From Fusarium oxysporum f. sp. lycopersici 4287 (Eukaryota > Ascomycota > Sordariomycetes > Hypocreales > Nectriaceae), in the NCBI RefSeq assembly GCF_000149955.1, contig NW_017264870.1:1-15558 (forward strand): a stretch of DNA of 15,558 nt, in the 5' to 3' direction. The notes beneath the pieces are model-generated. The model did no database searches, was not told the DNA's origin, and saw nothing but the letters and a program-made list of their open reading frames with translations. Below, piece after piece: positions 1-9,305 of this stretch. Each line of letters opens with the position of its first letter. The stretch's first letter is position 1. The translations under genes were made by a program, and so were the position numbers.

Positions 1-315
1 TCCTTTAATTATTCCAGCTTTTTATACCTATTTCCCTTATACAGTCATAGATTAAATATACTAATAGCTAGGTCTCTTATCTTATTAAAAATGGCGTTAT
101 TAATAACTAGAATACCCCTCTTTCTAAATACTTATATATCCTTAAGTAGGAAGGCCTCTCTTCTGCAACGGCTTATATATAGCTTAGAGTCGTTATTTAC
201 CTAGGAATTTATAGGGAAATCTTAATAGAGGACTATTAGAAGGCACCTTCCTTAGGAGATTAATGCCCTCTTTACTTAATTATTAAGTTTATGCCCTTAC
301 AGAGGTTTTAACTAA
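1..315. repeat. TpA-rich, RIP-like repeat remnant
   Basis: No gene is visible. The sequence is dominated by TpA steps, while CpA and TpG are scarce: the first 120 bases hold roughly two dozen TA dinucleotides but only one TG and about three CA. That bias is what repeat-induced point mutation leaves in fungal repeats. The original element cannot be identified. The composition changes at about 310-316, where the long direct repeat begins. Confidence 0.45.
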
Positions 316-1067
316 TTACTCATGGATATGGGAGTAAGGGTTAGCCAAAAAGTTCGTGAGTTCAGGGTACACTTTTCTCAAAATATAATAATATCTTATA
401 CCCACAATCTCAAATAGACCATTTCAAGCTAATTAAAGGTTTCCCAGACTTAATAGCTATTTTCTGGAATTACTTATGGAGTTTTAAAATGTAATGATGG
501 AAATGAGGTTGATGGTCGTGATGCTCCACCTAGAAGTCTTGGCTCACATTTAATTCAATTAGGTATAGCGCGGGATCGGCCTGGAAGTCTTGGCTCACAT
601 TTAATTCAATTGGGTTTAGCGCGAAAAGCCAACCACTGGAATCTACCTTTCAATCTTGAACGACATAGATAGCTTTACTAACATAATTCGTGATGCAACG
701 AATCTGATAATTCAGCATACCAGCTCCATGGCATATCAATACATACGATCAGTATACTATATAGTAAATGCACGATCATAATACCACTCACGAGAGACGC
801 CAACTGTAAACTTTTTCCTTACAATAACATCATTACATATGCAGTAGACTCAAAAACCACTAATAAGTATCTTGCTTTTAGTTATTTCTTGCTTCTTATC
901 TATAAGGCCTTTAAGCTAATTGATGTTGCAAGAAACTGTTTTTTTTTTTTACCTCTTGGCCTATGCGGACCAGTGCACACTGTGATACTGGCAACCCATA
1001 AACCTGTAACTGCCGAAAAAAAAAAAAAAGAAAATAATAAGGTTTAATTGCCATGCAGGCCACAGCA
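316..1067 (+). repeat. Long direct repeat, copy 1
   Basis: This segment matches 10503-11183 in the same orientation along nearly its whole length, with many substitutions, mostly transitions, and small indels. Shared landmarks include GTTCGTGAGTTCAGGGTACA near the start, TTGGCTCACATTTAATTCAA in the middle, and ATTGCCATGCAGGC at the end. Copy 1 is longer because it carries a 51-bp internal duplication and expanded T and A tracts (about 940-950 and 1016-1029). Copy 2 lies directly upstream of the AT-hook/Ulp1 gene, so the repeat probably represents that gene's 5' flank or the end of a larger element. Copy 1 is followed by unrelated sequence, which suggests a truncated copy. Confidence 0.85.
532..623 (+). 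repeat. 51-bp-period tandem duplication inside repeat copy 1
   Basis: A 41-bp unit beginning GAAGTCTTGGCTCACATTTA and ending AGCGCG occurs at 532-572 and again at 583-623 with few mismatches. The corresponding part of copy 2 (about 10723-10763) has a single unit, so the duplication arose in copy 1 or was lost from copy 2. Confidence 0.85.
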
Positions 1068-2790
1068 TCAGTGTTGTAAGTAAGGGCAGGGTTGAGATGG
1101 TCATGAATGTCAGTGAGATTTCAGTCGCAGGTCAATACCACAGATAAAAATCCACAACAAATCCGCCACTGCGAAAGATGATGTGTAAGTCATGTCCAAC
1201 GATAGCCCAGAATGTAATTCAACCACTATCACTCGTTTTAGACATTTTAGATCCGTGTTGCGCATTTCTTCGTACTTTCCTTCCCATTCTCAGAGGTTTT
1301 CTAACTCTAGACCCAAACGTTGCTCGGTACGTACCGTTACAACCCTGCAAGTGGCTTGCCATTGCGGCCAATCCTATCAAGAATAACTGAACGTATGTCT
1401 CCACTATCCACTCTCAGCTAACCTTACTTCGAGCACCTGTGTCAGTACTCAATACTCTCAACAATTGCTCTTCTCGATGCCCGATTTTTTTCCATTTGTT
1501 CTCGACAATTGTCTATACAGCACTTAGCGTTGAGAATCATCGCACTGTTCTTCAACTAGATTCACTATTTGTAAAGGTCCTAGAAGACACAGAAAAGATA
1601 CCAGCTAGAATCTAGCTTCCTTCGATCCTTACACCGATGGCGACCATATAATGTCAGTTTAAATAAAGGCCCAATAAATATTACTCTATATAGCCCAATG
1701 AAACCATGGTACCTCGCATCAGCCAGGTATTATAATGTCTAAATCGTGTTATCCTTTGTCAGTACGTCTATCCTACATTTTTTAGTGACTGATACCGAAG
1801 ACCAATGGTATTGCGTTTAACTGAACGGTCGACCCACCGAACCAATAGAATATCGAATAACTGAACGTACAGACCCCACTCTACCCAACCCTGCCGATAA
1901 ATTGACCAGGATGCTAGGGTTGGGAGTAAAGTCGCATCCAGTCTAAGAATAACGAGTCTGGAGATGCCATACAATATACAATGACCGTACAAAAATTACG
2001 ACTACGCATCAAGGTTCATTAGAGTCACTCCTTTCCTTATTTAATACACGAGTCAAGACGTTTTCCCTAATTTCCTCTGCCTGCTAGCTTGGCGCTCAAG
2101 GTGACTCGTGATCAATCAAAACTCCTACAGGAAAGTCACGATATTTGCAGGACTGAAGAATTCATCGTTCAATATCTCTCAGCCCTCGGCCATGGCATAA
2201 ATCGAGCGTCAGGTATCTCGTTTTACTTCATATCATTATGATTTCGATGTTTGACAGTGGAATATGAAAAACAATATCGACAAATATCTTATTTTATTAA
2301 AGAAATCACTTAGCTTATCAAGCCAAGGAAGGATAAAAGAAAAACCCCCCCCAACAAGAAAGGACATCAAACAAAGTATAACGTTATAAGTATCAGTAGT
2401 CATATTAATTTATCCTAAAATCATCGCTGATTTTTTATTTGTATTTGTTATAGACATTTAGAATTATTTACGACCATGTCTACCCTAGGTTCGTCCATGT
2501 ACCGTAAATTTTCAGCTGGTTGTTTTCTCAAACGCTACACCCCTGCTAGTTTCTACCCTCTTAATCTCAAACTTCCTATCAGCACTCATTATACTGTGTA
2601 GATCAGCAACGTCACATAGGAAAAAGCAAAGAAAGCGTGAACTCGAAAGTAGGCCCTGCTGTTGCATATAGACGTGAGGTTCAAGTAAATAAACAAGTAA
2701 ACAAGTAAACAAACACATCAAGTAGAGCATTCTATTATTCGTTATTTCTCTCCTTGTTCCACAAAGACAACTCTGTCAACGCGCGCTAGA
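1068..2790. other. Spacer without a supported gene
   Basis: No convincing coding region was found on either strand. A short repeated word, AACTGAACG, occurs near 1386, 1820 and 1860. The segments 1368-1402 and 1842-1877 are similar over about 35 bp, sharing CCAAT and GAATAACTGAACGTA. The last 60 bases are pyrimidine-rich, as in fungal leader regions, and probably form the 5' leader of the kinase gene. A C-run lies at about 2345-2352. Confidence 0.5.
2682..2714 (+). repeat. Simple repeat of the AAACAAGT type
   Basis: A short imperfect microsatellite of AAACAAGT and AAAC units lies about 75 bp upstream of the kinase gene start. A similar AAAC/AAAT run occurs at about 5972-5996, downstream of that gene. 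Confidence 0.7.
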
Positions 2791-5584
2791 ATGGGTCGTC
2801 GTCCATTAACAGAAGGCCAAAAGGCAGAAAAGGCCGCTCGTAGGCGAGAACGAGAGCGACAGCAGCGTCTGGTAGCCCGCCAGGCTAAACAGATAGAAGA
2901 TGCCGAGACCCATATAGTCAGCCAATCGTTCCCGGAAACAATCCTGGAGGATCCAGTTGTTTCAAGCATGTCTCTCCATCTTTCCATCCGTACTCTACGT
3001 GACTTTACTTATAATTATCGATAGGTAATGATGGCCAGCCGTCTAGCCGAACCGACCCACTCCCAATTGACAGACAGCCGCCGTTGCACGCCACTCGCTC
3101 GCGTCGCCGAAGCCCACGTCTCGCTAGTGAACCGCCCTTGACGATTGACGAATCAATCATCTTAGCGGATGGGGCATTTCACAGACCGGATACAACCGCG
3201 CGACTGCGAGCACCCGTGCGACCGATTAGCGAACAAATACCTGCCGATACAATCTGTGTTGCGACGCCATACTCTGCAAACATAGGCTACCGGGAAGCAG
3301 CCGAAACTAACGAGGATGAAGAGACCTCTGCAGCGGAAACCCCAGACTCTAGGACACCTTTGCAAAGTGAACAAATAGCTGCGACGCCCGTCAGCCGTTA
3401 CGAGGTAGACCATATCGTATCACCCTGCTCGCAGACACGTCTCCGTGTCCAACGATACCGCGATCGACGGCATGCTACAAGATTACAACAAATCTTCCAA
3501 GAAGCTACAGAATGTCAAGATCTACCATTCACTCATGAGCTCTCTGCTTTGAGCCTTCGAGACGATGCGACACCGTCCTTGTCCCTGCCTGCTGATATAC
3601 CGGACAACGAGCCCAGACCCTCGTCGGTGCCGGCACCTGAGTCTGAGCCGGAGTTTGATATCGAAACAAGCGTCCTACCCTTGTCATCTTCAGCCCTGTC
3701 TAATGTTAATCTCTTAACAGAAGACGAAGAGGATAACAGGTCCGAGGCCTCCGTATTGGAGGATGATGCCGCATCACAACCGATGACACCATCGTTAACA
3801 TCACCTAGCTCTAGTCGACACCATAGCTCCTCATCATCATCCCAATCGAGAGGTAGCCTTCTTTTGTCGAGGTCGAACTCATCTGTGTGGTCGGATCTAT
3901 CTGGATTACCCTCGGATGAGCCCGAGGATTTGATCCTTAGCGATTTCCTCCAGGCGATTTCCAACCAGGATACGGCTGGCGGTCCTGATTTCTTACGTGC
4001 ACAAAGCGGCGTTTATGATCGTGTGCTCCGAAAATTCTTTAACCACCAGTGCAGCTGTAAGCCATAGAATCAACCGTCTCCCCTGAGGTTATAAAAACCC
4101 TGCTGACAAACATCTCAAATAGGCCCGAGTTCGCACGAGCGTGCCGAGCCGGAAAACACCCACACCCTCCAGGAACATACCGGTATGGTCTTCTTACTAC
4201 TGGCGAGGCCATCGTGTTTCTCAAGGTTGACTTGGACGAACCTGAGACGCTGTACTATCACCTAGCAGAGCCTGGTCCGGAGGTGTCGGCACATCCAAAC
4301 AACGTCCATATATGCACGGCTGTCGGTCAATATCTGGCGTTCACCCTTATGGCTCTCGGTTCGCCTGGAGAACGACGGGGGAATAGGCAGGAGGAACGTC
4401 TAAAAGCCATGAAGAACTTGAAGACGTGGGCTGAGGACTTCGAATCGACATTGCGTTCTATCCCAGAAAATGAACGATCGGCGTCATCAGACTACTCACC
4501 TGGCCATGAACCTACCACCTACAAGGATGTCAATCGGTCGCCGGCCTTGCTTCGCAAGAGGACACGTCGAACAGCCGCGTGCCAGGCTGGCGAGGGGTCG
4601 TTGAGGAAGGACGACAGGCAGGAACCATCTGATGACGAGTCGGCGCCCAGGCCACCGGACACGCCTACGCCAAGCGGACGAAACACAAGACAAGGAACTA
4701 GGCGGAGCCAGCGACTAGCGTTACTGGCGTTACGGCCGCGCGGAGGAGGAGGCGGCGAGCAGGGTCGGCAGTACTGTACGCAGAAATGTCTTGTCGGGAT
4801 GGTCAAGGGTGGTTTTCTCGACCCAAAGTGCCCGAACGTGGCACTTCACGGCAAGAGCTGTGCTCCCGCCGCCCGCGCACGTCATCCTGTCGATCACAAG
4901 GAGTGGCTTCGCCTACTCTGGAAGCAGCTGAAACAGTCGCTCGACGACGGGATCAGGCCACTGGGGGAGGGTGGTGCGCGGGGTGTGGTTTTCCAAGTGA
5001 CCCTACTTGCGCATGGCTACACCTTTGTCAGCAAGGGCACGGTGCGGGCTTTCATCAAAGATCTCGAGCACGAGGCTGCTGTCTACGAGCGTCTCAAACC
5101 AATCCAAGGCGTCCACGTGCCTGTTTTCCTGGGTGCCATTGACCTTGGATCGATGAACAAGACTTACTACTATGACCACCGGGCCTACGTAGTGCACATG
5201 ACATTTCTGTCCTGGGGAGGCTGCAGCATCGACAGAGCACAGAGAATTGGCGACACGGACAGGCCGCTCGAAGACGAGGCCATTCGGTCGTTGAGAGCCA
5301 TGCATCGAGAGGGCGTGGTCCACAAAGATGTGCGACTTGCAAACATGTTATTCAATCCTGAGACAAACAGGGTTATGGTGATCGACTTTGAACGGGCTTT
5401 GCTCCTCAAGCCGCCTCGGCGTCCGTTGGCGCAGCTGGTGCCAAACAAGCGAGCGTGGAAGTCGGAGACGATGATGGATGCCAAGAAGGTGACTGGCGAT
5501 TCAAGCAGGCGAAGTCAGCCAAGTCAAAAGCTTTTCAGAGGATATTTGGTTGGCAAAGACGGCGTTCTTGGAGTGGAATGCTGA
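2791..5584 (+). CDS. Kinase-domain protein with Cys motif and basic N-terminus; SPOK-like layout
   Basis: The model is exon 1 2791-2965, exon 2 3025-4048 and exon 3 4123-5584, giving 886 aa. Residues 5-42 are highly charged (Arg/Lys/Glu/Gln) and probably helical or coiled-coil. About 80-400 is Ser- and acid-rich and likely disordered. A C-x3-C-x13-C motif (Cys618, 622, 636) precedes a protein-kinase-like domain: Gly-rich loop near 680-690, Lys704, candidate helix-C Glu717, catalytic HKDVRLAN (His800, Asp802, Asn807) and metal-binding DFE (Asp821). All key catalytic residues are present, but the C-lobe is very short. Established knowledge: SPOK spore-killing proteins combine a coiled coil, a nuclease, a Cys motif and a kinase. 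The likeness here is architectural only, because I see no PD-(D/E)xK signature in the middle region. The 3' end appears frameshifted. The kinase call is firm; the biological role is not. Confidence 0.75.
2966..3024 (+). other. Putative GC-AG intron 1 of the kinase gene (59 nt)
   Basis: Frame 1 runs from the ATG at 2791 to a stop at 3022, while convincing coding continues in frame 0 from 3025. No GT donor of the right phase gives an intron of normal length. GCATGT at 2966 is a GC version of the common fungal donor GTATGT. With the branch-like ACGTGAC near 3000 and the acceptor GATAG ending at 3024, it joins the frames exactly (phase 1). A recently mutated donor is the alternative explanation. 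Confidence 0.5.
4049..4122 (+). other. Putative intron 2 of the kinase gene (74 nt)
   Basis: Donor GTGCAG at 4049, branch GCTGAC at about 4102-4107 and acceptor AATAG ending at 4122 join frame 0 to frame 2 (phase 2). A stronger-looking donor, GTAAGC, lies 8 nt downstream at 4057, but using it would break the reading frame. Confidence 0.6.
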
Positions 5585-5618
5585 CCGATGGGCACGCGTC
5601 GCGAGAGCGCCTTGCTAG
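5531..5618 (+). other. Frame-shifted 3' tail of the kinase gene
   Basis: In the annotated frame the gene stops at 5582-5584 with an unremarkable tail. One frame over, starting around the CTTTT run at 5531-5535, about 28 codons stay open to a TAG at 5616-5618 and read as a Trp-rich, well-formed C-terminus with Trp at three positions within about 17 residues. A single extra base in the CTTTT run explains the change. It may be a genuine mutation or a sequencing error. Confidence 0.5.
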
Positions 5619-5662
5619 CAAATCTACAGTCAATCACCCTGCACTTCTATTCATAAATCGTC

Positions 5663-5939
5663 ATGGACCCCAAATTCCGAGGTTCTTCCCTGCCGCCGCG
5701 ACAGTCGACTACGAGCTACAACTTGGTTACTGGAGATTGTGGACTGCGTCAGCAGATGTAGTGACGCGCGAGAGAATTCTGGTCGGTGGAAAAAGTTCGA
5801 CAATAGATTGCCCCCGAACCCGCTGACGGGTGACGGGCTTGAGAAATACAGCACCTTTTGTGCCATTGGTATGCTGGATGGTGAAGGAAGCGGGGTTTCC
5901 CTGTACCTAGCTAGCTCAGCACGTCTTTTGCTCCAGTAG
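5663..5939 (+). CDS. Possible small two-exon gene, unknown product
   Basis: An ATG at 5663 opens a frame beginning MDPKFRGSSLPP that reaches a stop at 5759. A possible GT-AG intron at 5758-5806 (donor GTAGTG, acceptor AATAG, 49 nt) joins it to an open frame ending at the TAG at 5937-5939, giving about 75 aa. The amino-acid composition looks coding, but there is no clear branch site, no signal peptide and no recognisable family. It starts only 45 bp beyond the presumed original end of the kinase gene, so it could also be a remnant or an alternative 3' exon of that locus. Treat it as tentative. Confidence 0.25.
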
Positions 5940-5994
5940 GAGATCTGGCTTCGTTACAGCCACCCAGACGAAAAATAAATAAACAAACAAACAA

Positions 5995-6008
5995 ATACCA
6001 TGGTATTG
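5995..6008. repeat. 14-bp perfect palindrome
   Basis: AATACCATGGTATT is self-complementary. It lies just after an AAAC/AAAT microsatellite and before several scattered copies of ATACCA (6020-6075). It may be the worn end of a small element, but no partner terminus was identified. Confidence 0.5.
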
Positions 6009-6009
6009 A

Positions 6010-6551
6010 GATTTCTCCAAACCATACCAAGTCTTGGCGGTATTTACCATACCAATACCAACTCATACCAGACCATTCCGATCACTGTCATCAGACGTCA
6101 GTGTTTGCCTCTCATATCCTGTCTGGCATGTTCTAATCAGCCTCAGTAGTAACCAAGGGTCGTTTGATAAACCCCCCGTTACTCTAGATTCGATTAGCCC
6201 CACGCTCACTGCACCGCCTAAAGTCCACCTTGAACGTGACCTCGAGAGCTTGTGGATAAAGCGAATGAGAAAGGCAGCAGCCTCCTGGACCGTGGCGAAA
6301 CGCTTATCAAGGATAAAGCGTCAACCATAGGCACGGCTTTTGATGGAACAGAAACCTTGATCTCGGGGAAGCTTGATGAAGTAAAGTCTCGAGTCTTGAG
6401 CGCTATGAGTGAGGTTGTGACACATATAAATGAACCTGGCGACGGGGGGCGCGACAGAGACAATAGTGCGGCTAGTCTAGACGTCCAGCGAAGCGTCGGC
6501 GCAGCTGCCGCTGTTCTATGCGCCATATTCATCGGTTTCATCGCCACTTAA
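6010..6551 (+). pseudogene. Degraded or incompletely modelled coding segment with C-terminal membrane helix
   Basis: Frame 1 is open from about 6010 to 6330 and its downstream part (SFDKPPVTLDS, then LERDLESL near 6230-6253) reads as coding. From about 6246 the coding-like sequence continues in frame 0 to the stop at 6549-6551. That part has amphipathic stretches rich in Lys, Asp and Glu and ends in a hydrophobic segment (VGAAAAVLCAIFIGFIA). Loss of one G near 6250-6252 would explain the switch, since no suitable intron is visible. No start codon or upstream exon could be established. The product is unknown; the C-terminus suggests a tail-anchored membrane protein or a GPI-type signal. Confidence 0.35.
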
Positions 6552-7984
6552 GCTTAGTCACCACTGCTGTTGAGGCCTAACCAATTTTCTGTAACGATGT
6601 TGGAGCTCGCCTTCCTATGATTTAGGATATGTGGGCTCCTTATGTGAGCTTGCATGCCACCTCGTCGTTATAAAGGTCTACAATTCTGATTTAGGAGAGA
6701 TTCATTGAGAACGAGACCACTATCAGTGTAATTAGCGTTCGAACCTGTATCCATGTATGTCTGTATGTATGCTAGAATAGAGCTATCGTATTATCAAGTC
6801 CCCAAGTACAGAAATTTCAACTAATCTAACGTATTGCTAGCCCCAACATCATATCAAGGATAGCTTGAGGATAACCACTTATGCCCAGGCGAAAGTATAG
6901 TAATTTGGCTCTTGATGTAGCGCTAGGGTTGTAGAATGTCACAGACCTAGCTATTCTGGACTTTACGCCTGATAATTATCTCTTTCGGCTCAGGCCGATG
7001 TAGTATTGGTATGCAGCGACTGTATGCCTATCAGTCTATCGGAGTCTAGGAGCCTTACTGTATTTAGTGCTTACATTACACAACACAATATGGCATGAAT
7101 CAGGGTCGGCGCTTTTCAATAATTACTAAGTGATCACTATTTGGTGACTGATATTTTATTACCTGAACAACGTCGTAAGTACTAAAGTTACTTTTAACCG
7201 AGCTTTTCCGAGAGATATATCAGTGCTAGGTATACAGAGGGTTATATGTATTAGGCTTGGCATAGCGATCATTATAGGAATTACTGAAAAGTGCCAACCA
7301 GATTAAAGGGAGGATAAGGAGGTATAAGGTAAGTTCGTTGCACAAATGAGCCAAGCAAAAGTTGTACAAATCAAATCACAAACATTTCATGCTGACGACC
7401 GAGCATGACGAGGGTGAGCCGAGCTTATTGTCAGATATTGCCAATTAGAGACACAAAAGTCATCTGCATTCAAAATACGGGGTCGCACAGCAGAAGAGGC
7501 CACTCAATTGGTCTCAGCTGACTGCTGCAATCGGGAACTTGAGAAGAGCCCTGAAGTGGCACGGCGCCCGAAATGTTTGGTTGCTTTGCCTAGGCCTCGC
7601 GTCAGGCAGGACCTTTACTCCGGCCCCCGCTCACGGCATTAATTGTTTACCTTGCTAATCTGTTTCACAATATTCCGATTGGTTGACTTACGAAGGCGAG
7701 AGAGTAGGTAGTCGGATCCTATGTGGGATAATCACCACTTGGGCACGACGATTATTTCTGCCAATTAATCTTAAACAAGAACAAGTCCCGAGACTATTAA
7801 GCTTCCACTGGAAATTAATACGACAACAATATGCGTAAGTTTGATTCCTCAAAGGCAATAGTTATATGAAGTTATACTTTGCTGCTAACTACTGCCGCTG
7901 ACTATTGGGAACCCACCCATATAATGCCGCACCTGCTTGCTCCTTATCCCCATCGGGCCTAATCCACACAACACACAACACTAG
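6552..7984. other. Spacer without a supported gene
   Basis: AT-rich sequence with frequent stops in all frames. Nothing recognisable as a gene, RNA gene or transposon terminus was found. The last few hundred bases form the 3' flank of the minus-strand small secreted protein gene. Confidence 0.5.
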
Positions 7985-8506
7985 CTAGCGGAAATTGTGT
8001 AGAAACTGGACAGTCGATGCACCTAAAGTAGCTAAGTTCCTCACCGCACCCGGCGCGATTTGGACTACCTCCTCCACCGCATGTGAGAGCGCTCCCCCGC
8101 TCAAAATAACAAGCACGTTCGATATCCGTTCACCCCTAGTTTTGTCCATCCTCAACGTAAGAGTGCGCGGGTCATTACGAAATGCAGTGAGATAGCATCC
8201 TGCATATGCCTGAAACGCCGAACCGGCACCTGTTATGCAGGCGAGTAAAATGCCACTGGTGTCGCTGTGATTTACATTAGAAGCAACGTCAAATCTATAC
8301 TAAATTACCTACCGTTCGACAAGGGCTCTCTCGTCATGAGAATGAGGTTGATGAACAGTTTCTTCAATAGTGGCGGCTTGGTCGAGGCTTTATATATTAA
8401 TGTGTGACAGATGTATTCATGAGAATCAGACATACCTCTTATCAATAGGCGTAGCAGCCACAGAGACAGCTAGGGGGAAAAGTAAAAGAATGCGTAAGGG
8501 TTGCAT
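7985..8506 (-). CDS. Small secreted protein, effector-like candidate (141 aa)
   Basis: On the minus strand, exon 1 is 8506-8436, exon 2 8387-8313 and exon 3 8264-7985 (stop TAG at 7987-7985). The introns at 8435-8388 and 8312-8265 are both 48 nt. Donors are GTATGT and GTAGGT; the second intron ends CACAG after a CTAAT branch, and the first uses a less usual AAAG acceptor. All three exons join in phase. The protein starts MQPLRILLLFPLAVSVAA, a clear signal peptide probably cleaved after Ala18. A hydrophilic His/Glu-rich segment (residues 22-50) follows, then a hydrophobic stretch from about Gly53 with Cys58 and Cys72. There are only two Cys in the mature part and no family that I recognise. 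The upstream side faces the Cys-rich secreted gene at 9306. Confidence 0.6.
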
Positions 8507-8761
8507 AGCTGCCGTATATAGTATTGAGAGGGTATAAGTAAGGACGTAAAGACTTACTTAGGAAGTGGAACTGAGGGGAAGGTAAGCCCGGACGCTTGGT
8601 GCGGTACAAAAGAATGAGTGGGAACGAGGAAATAGAGGGAGAGTCCATCATTAAATACATCTTTAGTCTTATATGGCGCACTTCGCTGCTTAAATCTCTC
8701 CTAAAAGCTGTTCTTTTGATACGGGTAGAGTATAAAGTATAATTACCCTGTAACATACTGT

Positions 8762-8845
8762 AAATCAAATCGGCAGATGAACAGGATCTAATCCGGCTAG
8801 ACCGGCTGCTTCGGTACCTTCAAAGATCCTCAAACTTATTGCACC
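8762..8845 (+). repeat. Short direct repeat, unit A
   Basis: The unit begins AAATCAAATCGGCAGATGAA and ends with CCTTCAAAGATCCTCAAACT plus TATTGCACC. Unit B at 8956-9010 repeats both ends almost exactly but lacks about 30 bp of the middle, which in unit A contains ATCCGGCTAGACCGGCTGCT. Spacing between units is about 194 bp. Confidence 0.85.
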
Positions 8846-8955
8846 CCACTGTAATATGAATGAAAGCTTAAACTATATGCCGAAACACTAAAAGAATACA
8901 AGTAAAAGGTAGTTCTGCCGCTTTAACCTAAATACTAGTACACAAGACCGGCAGA

Positions 8956-9010
8956 TAAATCAAATCGGCAGATGAACACGACCTTCAAAGATCCTCAAAC
9001 TTATTGCACC
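8956..9010 (+). repeat. Short direct repeat, unit B (internally deleted)
   Basis: Matches the two ends of unit A (8762-8845), with the GC-rich middle part missing. Confidence 0.85.
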
Positions 9011-9060
9011 ACACGGTATACTATAACAGGGTTATTAATAATATATGGATTATCAATGTG

Positions 9061-9076
9061 CTTTAAGTACTTAAAG
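9061..9076. promoter_or_regulatory. 16-bp perfect palindrome upstream of secreted-protein gene
   Basis: CTTTAAGTACTTAAAG is fully self-complementary and lies about 230 bp upstream of the ATG at 9306. It could be a dimeric factor site or chance in AT-rich DNA. Confidence 0.3.
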
Positions 9077-9305
9077 GAAGAGAAACCTGCGTTCTGCCCA
9101 ACTATTACTCTATCGCCGGAAGTGAAGTTTTAATCCTAAGCGACGAACATATTTTACCTCACAAAGAGAAACACTTCTCCTTGCCGCACGTCTGGTCCGT
9201 TGGTTAGACGGTAGATACGACCCAATTCAGAAAATATCGGAAAGACTCATTAGTTGTCTCCGCAACGCCTGAACTTCAATACCCTAACTTCTCGTGTTAC
9301 CAACC

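Larger units (their letters stand above)
8507..9305. promoter_or_regulatory. Shared intergenic region between two divergent secreted-protein genes
   Basis: About 800 bp separate the start codons of the two small secreted genes, which point away from each other, so their promoters must lie here. It contains a direct repeat (8762-8845 and 8956-9010), a 16-bp palindrome at 9061-9076 and a TATATAC element about 10 bp from the minus-strand start. No known transcription-factor site is claimed. Confidence 0.5.

Noticed and set aside
1219..1404. Minus-strand frame with a signal-peptide-like start and a very basic tail
   Set aside because: It starts at GTG rather than ATG, with an upstream in-frame stop nearby, and a splice model using GTACGT needs an over-long intron and gives an unconvincing product.
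3533..3964. Long minus-strand open frame
   Set aside because: It is antisense to the well-supported exon 2 of the kinase gene and reflects its Ser/Asp-rich codons.
7995..8195. Plus-strand open frame of 66 codons
   Set aside because: It starts at GTG and is antisense to exon 3 of the minus-strand secreted-protein gene, which has an ATG, signal peptide and splice sites.
8507..9305. mimp-type miniature transposon in the effector promoter
   Set aside because: No copy of the known mimp terminal inverted repeat was found in this interval.
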